Notes: generated by a model from the sequence alone, not told the origin. 64,000 nucleotides of DNA from Streptomyces sp. CC53 (GCF_001865245.1 NZ_MKXB01000202.1:35131-99130); one strand, 5' to 3'; positions 8,713-21,882 are shown, counted from the stretch's first letter. Program-made: numbers and translations.

Positions 8713-9047
8713 CACCCGCCGCGGCCCCGGCCGTGTCGAGCCCCGCCCGTCCAGCGCCGCCCGCGCCTCCTGCTGCGCCGCAGGCTCCGGCCGCGCTGCC
8801 CGTCACGTACTGCGCCCCGACCGCCCTGCGCGCGGGAGGCGGCCCGTGCGCGGGCCCCCTTCAACGCGAGCCGCCCGCCGACCCGGCCGCGGGCGGCGCC
8901 CCGCACAGGCGCCCCCACCCGGACCGGTGCTCGCGCCGCAGGGGCCGACCCGCCCGACGCCCAGGGCAGAGGCGCGGCTCCGGGGCCGGCGGGCGGCTCC
9001 GGAGCCGGCGGGCCCCGACCGTAGGCGAGGGGTGCCGGAAGTCACCC

Positions 9048-9812
9048 CTAGAAGCGCCCCGCGCCCAGGTCGCGGGAGACGGCCCGCGCGCACTCCCGTA
9101 CCGCCGCCACCAGCTCCGACCGCAGCTCACCGGCGTCGCAGACCCGCTCCACCGCGCCCGTGATCGCCACCGCTCCCACGGGCATCCTGCGCCGGTCGTG
9201 GATGGGCGCGGCCACCGACGCCACGCCCTCCCAGGTCTCCTCCACGTCCGCGGCCCAGCCACGCGCCCGGGTCAGGTCCAGCAGTTCCTCGAAGTCGTCC
9301 AGGGCCGTCACCGTGCGCGGGGTGAACGCCTTGCGCTCCACCTCCACCGCCTCGCTGTGCGCCACGGGGTCGTACGCGGACAGCACCTTCCCCAGGGCCG
9401 TGGAGTGCAGCGGCTGCATGGCGCCCACCTCCAGGACCTGGCGGCTGTCGTCCGGCCGGAAGACGTGGTGGATCACCAGCACCCCGTGCTGGTGCAGCAC
9501 GCCCAGGTGGACGCTCTCCCCGCTGGACCTGGCCAGGTCGTCCGTCCACACCAGCGCCCGGGCCCGCAGTTCGTGCACGTCCAGGTAGCTGTTGCCGAGG
9601 CGCAGCAGCTCCGCGCCGAGCTGGTAGCGGCCCGACGCGGCGTCCTGCTCGACGAAGCCCTCCGACTGGAGCGTCCGCAGAATGCCGTGCGCCGTGCCCT
9701 TCGCCAGGCCCAGCGAGGACGCGATGTCGGAAAGACCCAGCCGGCGCTCCCCGCCCGCGAGCAGTCGCAGCATCGCCGCCGCTCGTTCAAGCGACTGGAT
9801 GTTCTTCGCCAT
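9048..9812 (-). CDS. gylR: IclR-family glycerol operon regulator GylR
   Basis: 254-residue IclR protein with an N-terminal winged helix (about residues 1-65: SLERAAAMLRLL, then LGLSDIASSLGLAKGTAHGILRTL) and a C-terminal effector domain (about 75-250). In S. coelicolor GylR represses gylCABX and itself, and induction responds to glycerol 3-phosphate; the same role is inferred from synteny with glpFKD. The ATG at 9812 has AAGGAG 10 nt upstream. Its promoter carries the same GCATTGTCGAAC element as glpF. Transcribed in the same direction as the operon but separated from it by about 1.2 kb. Confidence 0.9.
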   Translation of the reverse strand: MAKNIQSLERAAAMLRLLAGGERRLGLSDIASSLGLAKGTAHGILRTLQSEGFVEQDAASGRYQLGAELLRLGNSYLDVHELRARALVWTDDLARSSGESVHLGVLHQHGVLVIHHVFRPDDSRQVLEVGAMQPLHSTALGKVLSAYDPVAHSEAVEVERKAFTPRTVTALDDFEELLDLTRARGWAADVEETWEGVASVAAPIHDRRRMPVGAVAITGAVERVCDAGELRSELVAAVRECARAVSRDLGAGRF

Positions 9813-9837
9813 CCCCGGCCTGCTCCTTCACTTCATG

Positions 9838-9860
9838 GTTCGACAATGCTGAACACTATC
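9838..9860 (-). promoter_or_regulatory. gylR promoter with autorepression operator candidate
   Basis: GTTCAGCATTGTCGAAC (minus strand, 9838-9854) is a 17-bp imperfect palindrome with perfect GTTC/GAAC ends. A TAGTGT -10 candidate sits immediately upstream of it (9855-9860 region), placing the operator over the transcription start. Confidence 0.5.
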
Positions 9861-9983
9861 GGCCTTTGCCGACCCCCGGCCACATGTCGGACAACCCCCG
9901 ATGGTCTTGGCCGGACTTCGACGTCCCGCCCAGCATGCCGTCCGCCACGTGGAACGAGATGTCCACCCCGGGGGCGGGACGGT

Positions 9984-9998
9984 TACGCTGACGACGTG
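9984..9998 (+). promoter_or_regulatory. metH promoter -10 with a GTG at leaderless spacing
   Basis: TACGCT (9984-9989) is followed after 6 nt by GTG (9996), the geometry of the leaderless starts elsewhere in the window. metH itself starts at 10055. From 9996 a frame stays open for 82 codons into metH, but it looks like a shadow; the GTG may simply mark the transcription start. No cobalamin or SAH riboswitch was recognised. Confidence 0.4.
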
Positions 9999-10054
9999 CG
10001 CCTCCCGCCCGGTGGCGCAAAGCCGACAGCCGTCGCACCTCAGGGAGCACCTCC

Positions 10055-13585
<3,531 letters not shown>

Positions 13586-13624
13586 CCCCGCGGCCCCCAC
13601 CGCCGGTCCCGGCCGCAGCTTCGC

Positions 13625-13657
13625 GCCGGGCCGCCCCGGGCACGGGAGCGGCCCGGC
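13625..13657 (+). terminator. Terminator after metH
   Basis: Perfect 10-bp inverted repeat GCCGGGCCGC / GCGGCCCGGC with a 13-nt loop, 40 nt past the stop. Confidence 0.6.
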
Positions 13658-13857
13658 CCGGCGGGACGGCGCTGCGGTGCCCGCTCCTGCTCGCGGGCCG
13701 CGACCCCGGCGCCCGGCGGAGGCCGTCCTGGGAGCGCCGCCGGCCACCGGGTCACACCGACGGCCGTCTCCGCGACCCGGCGCCATCCCCGGACTGCCCC
13801 CCGCCCCGGGCGGCACCTCCTGCGGCCCGCCGCCACGGACCGCCCCCCGGAGGGAAC

Positions 13858-14095
13858 GGCCCGCCGGTACGGGCTTCCCGTCAGGGGTCGGCCGTAGAGT
13901 TCCCGACGCTGGACGGCCTGCTTCGGTAGGGGACGGCCCGCGGGACCCGGTGCCGCCCACGCTTCCGGTGGAAGCGGCCCGTCGGTATGGGCGTCCCGTC
14001 AGGGGTCGGCCCGCCCATGTGGCCTGCCCCGGCACGGCCTGCTTCGGTAGGGGACGGCCCGCGGGACCCCGTGCCGCCCCCCGCCAGGGGTACGC
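13858..14095. repeat. Two-copy ~120-bp tandem repeat (ABAB pattern)
   Basis: Block A (CCCGTCAGGGGTCGG within GGTACGGG/GGTATGGG) occurs at about 13866 and 13984. Block B starts ACGGCCTGCTTCGGTAGG at 13913 and 14034 and is identical for about 35 nt. The copies are 118-121 bp apart. The remainder of the 13586-14266 gap shows only the metH terminator and the upstream region of the HAD gene. Confidence 0.65.
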
Positions 14096-14266
14096 GCTCC
14101 GTGGTGGCGCGGCGCCACGCCGTGGCCGCGGGGGCCACGCCCCGGCGCACGCCGACGTACACTGGTCGATCCAGCGCAGGCCGGTCGCATCCGTCCCGCG
14201 GGGAGCGCACCACGGCTCCCCGGGGGTCCGCGACCGGCCTTCTCGTCCCTCTTGGAGGTGTGCCGG

Positions 14267-14968
14267 ATGACCAGCACCGTCCCCGCGTCCCCGAGCCGTA
14301 CCACCGGCGGTTCGGCTCTGCAGGCCGTGTTCCTCGACATGGACGGCACCCTCGTCGACACGGAGGGCTTCTGGTGGGACGTGGAAGTCGCGGTCTTCGC
14401 GGACCTCGGACACCGGCTGGAAGAATCCTGGCGCGACATCGTCGTCGGCGGCCCCATGACCCGCAGCGCGGGCTACCTCATCGAGGCCACCGGCGCCGAC
14501 ATCAGCCTCCCCGAGCTCACCACCCTCCTCAACGACCGGTTCGAGGAGCGCATCGACGACGGCGTGCCGCTCATGCCCGGCGCCCGCCGGCTGCTCACCC
14601 AGCTCACCGCCCACGCCGTCCCCACCGCCCTGGTCTCCGCGTCGCACCGCCGCATCATCGACCGCGTCCTGCAGTCCCTCGGCCGCGACCACTTCACCGT
14701 CACCGTGGCGGGTGACGAGGTCCCCCGGACCAAGCCCCACCCGGACCCGTACCTGCTGGCGGCCCGCAGCGTCGGAGCCGACCCGGCCCGCTGCGCCGTC
14801 GTCGAGGACACCCCGACCGGTGTGGCCGCGGCCGAGGCCGCCGGGTGCCGGGTCGTCGCCGTCCCCTCGCTCGCGCCGATCGCACCCGCCGACGGCCGCG
14901 CGGTCGTCCGTTCCCTGGAAGAAGTCGATCTCGACTTTCTCCGCTCTCTGATCACCGGAACCGACTGA
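14267..14968 (+). CDS. HAD-superfamily phosphatase, beta-phosphoglucomutase-like
   Basis: 233-residue class IA HAD hydrolase. The nucleophile motif DMDGTLVD has D24 and D26. The helical cap is about 38-100, followed by the TALVSASH motif II, then KPHPDPYL and VVEDTPTG (motifs III and IV). Family members dephosphorylate sugar phosphates or related small metabolites; the substrate cannot be read from sequence. The start at ATG 14267 is set by TTGGAGGT upstream; the TTG at 14252 is part of that ribosome-binding site. Confidence 0.88.
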   Translation: MTSTVPASPSRTTGGSALQAVFLDMDGTLVDTEGFWWDVEVAVFADLGHRLEESWRDIVVGGPMTRSAGYLIEATGADISLPELTTLLNDRFEERIDDGVPLMPGARRLLTQLTAHAVPTALVSASHRRIIDRVLQSLGRDHFTVTVAGDEVPRTKPHPDPYLLAARSVGADPARCAVVEDTPTGVAAAEAAGCRVVAVPSLAPIAPADGRAVVRSLEEVDLDFLRSLITGTD

Positions 14969-15447
14969 GCCGCACACCGAGCGTGGCATGCTGAATAGCC
15001 GAAAAACCCAGGGCTGCTAAGCGTGTATTCTCCGTGACCCTACGGAAAAGCGACGAACGTGACGTTGCTCACGCACGGTGGTCCCTGCACCGTGTCGGCA
15101 AGGGGTGGCATGCCCGGTACGGGCGACTTCGACCGCGTCCTTGTGTCCGGATTGATGAAGCGGTGTACGAAACATTCCTCCGCTACGCAGCCGTACGGGC
15201 ACCGCGCGCTATCGCGTTCTGATGACCTCTCAACTTCACCCCGGTCCGGGATGAGTGGTGCTGCCACTAATCTTCTGGCGAGCACTGCGCCGCACATTCC
15301 CCGTCTTCCGGACCGCGACAGAAGCCACCGGGAACACGGGGTCGACCGTCCGCCGCCCGGCCCGGTCGCCCAGCCCCACAGGGCACCCGCGGCACAGGCT
15401 CCGCACACCGCCCCACCCCCCGTGCCGGATCCAGGAGTACGTCCCCC
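14969..15447. other. 479-bp leader region before the first solute-binding gene
   Basis: No convincing gene. An extended -10 TGTATTCT lies at 15024-15031. Downstream are two small perfect hairpins: CACGGTG/CACCGTG (15074-15094) and GCCCG/CGGGC (15112-15124). If transcription starts near 15038 the leader is about 400 nt, long for this genome; it matches no known riboswitch class that I recognise. Confidence 0.35.
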
Positions 15448-17049
15448 ATGAACCGCAAGACCCTGGCGCTCACCGCCGCGGTCGGCCTCCTCGCGCCCCT
15501 CCTCGCGGCCTGCGGGAGCGACCCGAGCGGAGCCGCCCGACCGGGCGCCATCGTCGTCGGCACCACCGACCGGTTCACCGTCACCCAGGACGCTCCCGCA
15601 CCCTTCGACCCCGCCCACGCCTACGACTCCGGCATCTGGAACGTGCTGCGCCAGACGGTCCAGACCCTCATGCGCATCCCGCGCGGCGGCGGGCGCCCCG
15701 TCCCCGACGCGGCCTCCGAGTGCCAGTTCACGGACAGCGCCAGCCGGCACTACCGCTGCTTCCTGCGCGAGGACCTCGTCTTCGCCGACGGCCAGCCCGT
15801 CACGGCCCAGGACGTCAAGTTCTCCGTCGAACGCGTCCTGGCCATCAAGGCCGACAACGGCGCCGCCGGTCTGCTGTCCACCGTCGACACCATCGAGACC
15901 AGGGGCTACCGCGAGGTCGTCTTCCACCTGCGCACCCCCGACGCCACGTTCCCGTACAAGCTGTCCACGCCCGTCGCGGGCATCGTCAGCAGCGACAAGT
16001 ACGCCCACGACACCCTCCGCGCAGGCTTCCAGGTCGACGGCTCCGGCCCCTACACCATGGAGCCGGTGATGCGCGACGGCAGCCTCAGCAGCGTCGTGTT
16101 CAGCCGGAACCCGCGCTACCGGGGCGACGTCGAGATCCGCAACGAGACCGTCGAGCTGCGCTCCTTCCCCGACCCGGGCGCCATGGCGAGGGCCCTCGAC
16201 GACGGTGCCATCGACATGATGACGCGCACGATGACACCCGAGCAGATCGAGGAACTCGACCGGAAGCCCACCGACGGCATCAAGCTCACCGAGGTCCCCG
16301 GACTGGAGATCCGCTACCTCGCCTTCAATACCGAGGCTCCGGAGGTCAAGGACAAGGCCGTCCGCCAGGCCATCGCCTCCCTCGTCGACCGCAACGAGAT
16401 CGCCGCGCAGGTGTACGGGCCCACGGCCCAGCCCCTGTACTCGCTGATCCCCTCGACGATCGCCACCCACGCCAACGCGTTCTTCGACCGGTACGGAGAA
16501 CCGAGCCGCGACAAGGCCGCGGCCATCCTCCGCGACGCCGGCGTCGACACACCGGTCAAGCTCACCCTGCACTACACGACGGACCACTACGGGACCGCGA
16601 CGGCCCAGGAGTTCGCCGCCCTGCGCGACCAGCTGAACAAGAGCGGCCTCTTCGACGCCACCGCGGAGGGCACCGAGTGGTCCGCCTTCCGCGCCGCCCA
16701 GAAGCGCGGCGACTACGCCGTCTACGGCCTCGGCTGGTTCCCCGACTTCCCGGACCCCGACAACTACATCGCCCCGTTCCTCGACGGCGACAACTTCCTC
16801 AACACGCCCTACGTCAGCGACGAGGCCCGCGACCGGCTCATCCCCGCGTCCCGCCGCGAAGCGGACCGCGCAGCCGCCGCCGGCACCTTCCGCCGGCTCC
16901 AGGACATCGTGGCCCGCGACGTGCCGGTGCTCCCGCTCTGGCAGGGCAAGCAGTACGTCGCCTCCCGCGACACCCTCAACGGCGTCGAATGGGCGCTCAA
17001 CACCTCCTCGGACCTGCAGCTCTGGGAGCTCGGCCGAGGAACCACCTGA
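15448..17049 (+). CDS. Family 5 extracellular solute-binding lipoprotein (oligopeptide ABC type)
   Basis: 533-residue periplasmic-type binding protein of the DppA/OppA family. It has a signal peptide with lipobox LAAC (C22), so it is predicted to be anchored outside the membrane. The family signature around DLVFADGQPVTAQDVKFSVERV is at about residues 110-130. Substrates of the family are peptides, nickel or opines; the specificity here is unknown. No permease or ATPase genes adjoin it. It is followed 64 nt later by a paralogue of the same architecture, suggesting tandem duplication. Confidence 0.88.
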   Translation: MNRKTLALTAAVGLLAPLLAACGSDPSGAARPGAIVVGTTDRFTVTQDAPAPFDPAHAYDSGIWNVLRQTVQTLMRIPRGGGRPVPDAASECQFTDSASRHYRCFLREDLVFADGQPVTAQDVKFSVERVLAIKADNGAAGLLSTVDTIETRGYREVVFHLRTPDATFPYKLSTPVAGIVSSDKYAHDTLRAGFQVDGSGPYTMEPVMRDGSLSSVVFSRNPRYRGDVEIRNETVELRSFPDPGAMARALDDGAIDMMTRTMTPEQIEELDRKPTDGIKLTEVPGLEIRYLAFNTEAPEVKDKAVRQAIASLVDRNEIAAQVYGPTAQPLYSLIPSTIATHANAFFDRYGEPSRDKAAAILRDAGVDTPVKLTLHYTTDHYGTATAQEFAALRDQLNKSGLFDATAEGTEWSAFRAAQKRGDYAVYGLGWFPDFPDPDNYIAPFLDGDNFLNTPYVSDEARDRLIPASRREADRAAAAGTFRRLQDIVARDVPVLPLWQGKQYVASRDTLNGVEWALNTSSDLQLWELGRGTT

Positions 17050-17113
17050 CCCCTGCTGTACCCGGGCCGTACCCCCAGCCCGGTCGTTCGAGAAATCCAG
17101 AGGCAAGGTTCCA

Positions 17114-18703
17114 GTGAAGGCACACACCAAGTGGCTGACGGCCCCGCTCGCCGCGGGGCTCGCCGCCGCCACCCTCAGCGGCTGCGGCACCGACGACGGC
17201 GCTGCCGCGGGCGGCGAGGGCAGGGTCGTCATCGGCATGTCCGACGAGGTCATGGCCACCGACCCGGCAGCCGGCTACGACCCGGGCTCCTGGCTGCTGT
17301 TCAACAACGTCTTCCAGTCCCTGATGAGCTTCCCCAACGGCGGCACCGAGCCCCAGCCGGAAGCCGCCGAGAACTGCGACTTCGACAAGGGCGCCAGCAC
17401 CGTCTACCGCTGCACCCTGCGCGAGGGCCTGAAGTTCAGCAACGGCAACCCGCTCACCGCCGAGGACGTCAAGTTCTCCTTCGAGCGCGCCCTGAAGATC
17501 GACGACCCGAACGGCCCCGGCCCGCTGCTGTCGACCATCGACCACATCGAGACCCCGGACGAGAAGACCGTCGTCTTCACGCTGAAGGTCCCCGACGCCA
17601 CCTTCCCCAGCAAGATCGCCTCCGGTGCCGGCTCCATCGTCGACCACCGCGAGTACCCGGCCGACGCCCTGCGCACCGACGGCAAGGCCGTCGGCTCCGG
17701 CCCCTACAAGCTGGACTCGTTCAGCGCCGAGGAGGCCGTGTTCTCCGTCAACGGCACCTACCAGGGCAACGCGAAGGTCCGCAACGGCGGCGTGACGCTG
17801 AAGCTCTACCAGGGCGACCGCAAGGCCCTCGCCGACGGCCTGCTGAACGGCGACATCGACGTCGCCTACCGCGGCCTCGCCGCCGCCGACATCAAGAACC
17901 TCAACGGCTCCCCGACCGCCGGCCAGAAGGGCATCGAGGTCCAGGAGGGCTCCAGCGCCGAGGTCCAGCACCTGGTCTTCAACATGAAGGACCCGGTCGC
18001 CGGCAAGCTCGGCGTCCGCCAGGCCGTCGCCTACCTCATCGACCGCGACGCCCTGGTCACGGACGTCTACCAGTCCACCGCCACCCCGCTCTACTCGATC
18101 GTCCCCGCCGGCATCCTCGGCCACAACACCGCCTTCTTCGACAAGTACGGCGACCAGCCGCAGCCCGCCAAGGCCAAGAAGGCCCTGGCCGACGCCGGCT
18201 TCGAGGACGGCAAGGTCAAGCTGACCCTGTACTCCACCCCCAACCGCTTCGGCCCCGGCACGGACGAGCAGATCCAGACCATCGCCAAGCAGCTCAACGA
18301 CAGCGGCCTGTTCCAGGCCGAGGTCAAGTCCGTCGAGTACGAGCAGTACGAGAAGGACATCGCCGCGGGCAAGTGCGGCATCTACGTCAAGGGCTGGGTC
18401 CCGGACTACCCGGACCCGGACAACTTCACCCAGCCGTTCTTCGGCGACGGCAACGTCCTCGGCAACCACTACGAGAACAAGAAAATCACCGACAAGATCA
18501 TCCCGGACACCGCGGCCGCCGCCGACCGCACCTCCGCCCAGGAGGCCTTCGGCACGCTGCAGAACCTCGTCGCCGACGACCTGCCGATCCTGCCGCTCTG
18601 GCAGGCCAAGCAGTACGCCGTCGCCTACAACACCGTCTCCGGCCTGGAGTGGACCCTCGACGCGTCGACCGTCTTCCGCTTCTGGGAGATCAAGAAGGGC
18701 TGA
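17114..18703 (+). CDS. Family 5 extracellular solute-binding lipoprotein, paralogue
   Basis: 529-residue family 5 binding protein with lipobox LSGC (C24). It shares many blocks with the upstream gene, for example ENCDFDKG/YRCTLREGLKF, AEDVKFSFERAL and the C-terminal LPILPLWQAKQYA. The GTG start has GAGGCAAGG upstream. It is richer in lysine codons, and the closing segment GLEWTLDASTVFRFWEIKKG resembles the partner's end. Again there are no transport partners nearby, so these proteins probably serve a permease encoded elsewhere or act in signalling. The gene ends at a strong bidirectional terminator. Confidence 0.88.
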   Translation: MKAHTKWLTAPLAAGLAAATLSGCGTDDGAAAGGEGRVVIGMSDEVMATDPAAGYDPGSWLLFNNVFQSLMSFPNGGTEPQPEAAENCDFDKGASTVYRCTLREGLKFSNGNPLTAEDVKFSFERALKIDDPNGPGPLLSTIDHIETPDEKTVVFTLKVPDATFPSKIASGAGSIVDHREYPADALRTDGKAVGSGPYKLDSFSAEEAVFSVNGTYQGNAKVRNGGVTLKLYQGDRKALADGLLNGDIDVAYRGLAAADIKNLNGSPTAGQKGIEVQEGSSAEVQHLVFNMKDPVAGKLGVRQAVAYLIDRDALVTDVYQSTATPLYSIVPAGILGHNTAFFDKYGDQPQPAKAKKALADAGFEDGKVKLTLYSTPNRFGPGTDEQIQTIAKQLNDSGLFQAEVKSVEYEQYEKDIAAGKCGIYVKGWVPDYPDPDNFTQPFFGDGNVLGNHYENKKITDKIIPDTAAAADRTSAQEAFGTLQNLVADDLPILPLWQAKQYAVAYNTVSGLEWTLDASTVFRFWEIKKG

Positions 18704-18732
18704 CCCGCCCTGCGCCCACCGCGCACACGACA

Positions 18733-18770
18733 CGGCGGCCGCCCCGGGAACCCTCCCGAGGCGGCCGCCG
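18733..18770. terminator. Bidirectional terminator between convergent genes
   Basis: Perfect 11-bp stem CGGCGGCCGCC / GGCGGCCGCCG extended inward by a further 4 bp (CGGG/CCCG) after one mismatch. It serves the solute-binding gene and the response regulator on the other strand. Confidence 0.8.
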
Positions 18771-18782
18771 CCGTCACCAGGA

Positions 18783-19454
18783 CTACTGCGCCCCCGGGCG
18801 CACCAGACCGCTCTCGTACGCGTACACCGCGGCCTGCACCCGGTCCCGCAGCCCCAACTTCGTCAGCACATGACCCACGTGGGTCTTCACCGTCGTCTCC
18901 GACACGAACAGATCCGCCGCGATCTCCGCGTTCGACAGGCCCCGCGCCACCAGCTTCAGCACCTCCACCTCACGCTCCGTCAAGGTGTTCAGCGCGTCGG
19001 GGACCGGCTCCTCACCCGACGGCAGATGCCCCGCGTACTTGTCGAGCAACCGCCGCGTGATGCTGGGCGCCAGCATCGCCTCACCGGCCGCCACCACCCG
19101 GATCGCCTGCACCAACTCCTGCGCGGGGGCATCCTTCAGCAGGAAACCGCTCGCCCCCGCCTTCAACGCCTCCACCACGTACTCGTCCAGGTCGAACGTC
19201 GTCAGCACCAGCACCTTCGCCGGACCGTCCCGCCCCGGACCGGTGATCTGACGCGTCGCCTCCACCCCGTCCATCCGGGGCATCCGGATGTCCATCAGCA
19301 CCACGTCCGGCTGCAACGCCCGCACCTGGTCGAGGGCCTGGAGACCGTCCCCGGCCTCACCGACCACCGCCAGGTCCCCCTCGGCCTCCAGAATCATCCG
19401 GAACCCGGTACGCAGCAGTGGCTGGTCATCGACCAGCAGGACGCGGATAGCCAC
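18783..19454 (-). CDS. NarL/LuxR-family response regulator, orphan
   Basis: 223-residue two-component response regulator. The receiver domain (about 1-120) has acidic residues D9 and D10, phosphoacceptor D55 (LMDIRMPR) and the switch/K residues T-K (LLKDA). The LuxR-type helix-turn-helix is at about 155-215 (LTEREVEVLKLVARGLSNAEIA). The GTG start follows AAGGAG by 5 nt. No histidine kinase gene is adjacent. Its target genes cannot be inferred. Confidence 0.92.
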   Translation of the reverse strand: MAIRVLLVDDQPLLRTGFRMILEAEGDLAVVGEAGDGLQALDQVRALQPDVVLMDIRMPRMDGVEATRQITGPGRDGPAKVLVLTTFDLDEYVVEALKAGASGFLLKDAPAQELVQAIRVVAAGEAMLAPSITRRLLDKYAGHLPSGEEPVPDALNTLTEREVEVLKLVARGLSNAEIAADLFVSETTVKTHVGHVLTKLGLRDRVQAAVYAYESGLVRPGAQ

Positions 19455-19524
19455 GGAAACTCCTTAACAGATCACGGGACCCGCCCCATTCTGCCCCCAC
19501 CCGCCCCCGCGCACCCACCGCGCC

Positions 19525-20460
<936 letters not shown>

Positions 20461-20467
20461 GACTCAG

Positions 20468-20490
20468 ACCCTACGGCCCGCCACTGACAG
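20468..20490 (-). promoter_or_regulatory. Candidate PafBC-type (RecA-NDp) DNA-damage promoter
   Basis: Minus strand CTGTCAGTG, 8 nt, TAGGGT, then 7 nt to the ATG. The published RecA-NDp consensus is tTGTCRgtg-N8-TAnnnT; only the weak first base differs. Confidence 0.6.
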
Positions 20491-20575
20491 CGAGCGACAT
20501 ACCATCGACGGCAGACCCCCACGCACTGCATGATCGAGCAGGAAACACCCTCACGCTCCACATCGAAGGGAACCC

Positions 20576-21826
20576 GTGAACCAGGACGACGAGAGCGGCG
20601 GCCGCAAGCCCCCGCGGTCCGACACGGCAGGCACCACGCGCGACACCGCAGGGCCGCGCCGCGCCGGCGAGCCCGGCGGCGGCATCCTCATGGGCCGCGC
20701 CTTCGGCGTGCCCATTTACGTCGCCCCCAGCTGGTTCCTCGTCGCCGCCCTCATCACCTGGGTCTTCGGCAACCAGCTGGACCGCGTCCTGCCCGAGCTC
20801 GGCGCCGCACGCTACCTCGTCTCCCTCTTCTTCGCCGTGGCCTTCTACGGCTCCGTCCTCGTCCACGAGCTCGCCCACACCGTCGCCGCCCTCCGCTTCA
20901 AACTGCCCGTCCGCCGCATCCGGCTCCAGTTCTTCGGCGGCGTCTCCGAGATCGAGAAGGACTCGGACACCCCCGGCCGCGAGTTCGTCCTCGCCTTCGT
21001 CGGCCCCCTGCTCTCCCTCGTCCTCGCCGCCGTCTTCTACGCCGGGATGACCGCCGTCGAACCAGGCACCGTACCGGGCGTCCTGCTCGCCGGCCTGATG
21101 ATCTCCAACCTCATCGTCGCCGCCTTCAACCTGCTCCCCGGCCTCCCCCTCGACGGCGGCCGCATGCTCCGCGCCGTCGTCTGGAAAATCAGCGGCAAAC
21201 CCATGACCGGCACGGTCGCCGCCGCCTGGGTCGGCCGCGCCCTCGCCGTCACCGTCCTCATCGGCCTGCCCCTCCTCACCCACACCGGCGCCCTCGGCTA
21301 CCCCAGCGACCAGGTCAGCGGCATGGACACGCTCATGGACGCGCTCCTCGCCGCCATCCTCGCCGCCATCATCTGGACCGGAGCAGGCAACAGCCTCCGC
21401 ATGGCCCGCCTGCGCGAACACCTCCCCGAACTGCGCGCCCGCGCCCTCACCCGCCGGGCCGTCCCCGTACCCTCCGAGACCCCGCTCTCCGAAGCCCTCC
21501 GCCGCGCCAACGACGCCGGCGCCCGCGCCCTCGTCGTCGTCGACGGCCACGGCAGGCCCACCGCCCTCGTCCGCGAGGCCGCCATCGTCGGCATCCCCCA
21601 GCACCGCCGCCCCTGGGTCGCCGTCAGCGGACTCGCCCAGGACCTCACCGAAGACATGAAGGTCCCCGCCGAACTCGCCGGCGAAGCCCTGCTGGAGAAG
21701 CTCCGCGAGACCCCCGCCACCGAGTACCTCGTCGTCGAGGACACCGGCGAGATCTACGGCGTCCTGTCCACCGTCGACGTCGAACGCGCCTTCGTCCGCG
21801 CCATGGCCCGCCCCGCCACCCCCTGA
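20576..21826 (+). CDS. Site-2 protease (M50) family metalloprotease with CBS domains
   Basis: 416-residue membrane zinc protease of the S2P/RIP type that cleaves transmembrane substrates within the bilayer. The HELAH zinc motif is at residues 97-101 and the second catalytic motif NLLPGLPLDGGR has D193; there are about six hydrophobic helices. A pair of CBS domains follows (about 270-416), probably binding an adenine nucleotide and gating activity. The N-terminal ~35 residues are polar. The GTG at 20576 has an AGGG element upstream. It is divergent from the RecB-like nuclease and 56 nt upstream of trmI. Similar to mycobacterial Rip3-type proteins; substrates unknown. Confidence 0.88.
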   Translation: MNQDDESGGRKPPRSDTAGTTRDTAGPRRAGEPGGGILMGRAFGVPIYVAPSWFLVAALITWVFGNQLDRVLPELGAARYLVSLFFAVAFYGSVLVHELAHTVAALRFKLPVRRIRLQFFGGVSEIEKDSDTPGREFVLAFVGPLLSLVLAAVFYAGMTAVEPGTVPGVLLAGLMISNLIVAAFNLLPGLPLDGGRMLRAVVWKISGKPMTGTVAAAWVGRALAVTVLIGLPLLTHTGALGYPSDQVSGMDTLMDALLAAILAAIIWTGAGNSLRMARLREHLPELRARALTRRAVPVPSETPLSEALRRANDAGARALVVVDGHGRPTALVREAAIVGIPQHRRPWVAVSGLAQDLTEDMKVPAELAGEALLEKLRETPATEYLVVEDTGEIYGVLSTVDVERAFVRAMARPATP

Positions 21827-21870
21827 CGGCCCCCACCCCGCCCCCGGCCGGAAGAGCCCCCGCGGCCCGG

Positions 21871-21876
21871 TACCCT
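21871..21876 (+). promoter_or_regulatory. -10 box of leaderless trmI promoter
   Basis: TACCCT followed by 6 nt and the trmI ATG, with no ribosome-binding site. Confidence 0.5.
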
Positions 21877-21882
21877 GGTCAC

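Larger units (their letters stand above)
7877..9047. other. 1.17-kb non-coding region between gylR and glpF
   Basis: Contains the glpF leader and promoter at its left end (7877-8030) and G-rich, repetitive DNA for the rest. Frames that stay open here have arginine/proline-rich low-complexity translations and no recognisable domain, so I call no gene. Confidence 0.6.

Noticed and set aside
8090..8806. Possible repeat protein encoded in the gylR-glpF gap
   Set aside because: Open in several frames at once because of G/C richness; unit lengths (48-60 bp) are not consistently multiples of three and no ribosome-binding site or domain is seen.
9855..10054. Cobalamin or SAH riboswitch before metH
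   Set aside because: No B12-box or SAH-motif-like sequence could be recognised in the short leader.
15034..15222. 62-codon plus-strand frame in the leader of the solute-binding gene
   Set aside because: No ribosome-binding site and weak third-position bias; treated as non-coding leader.
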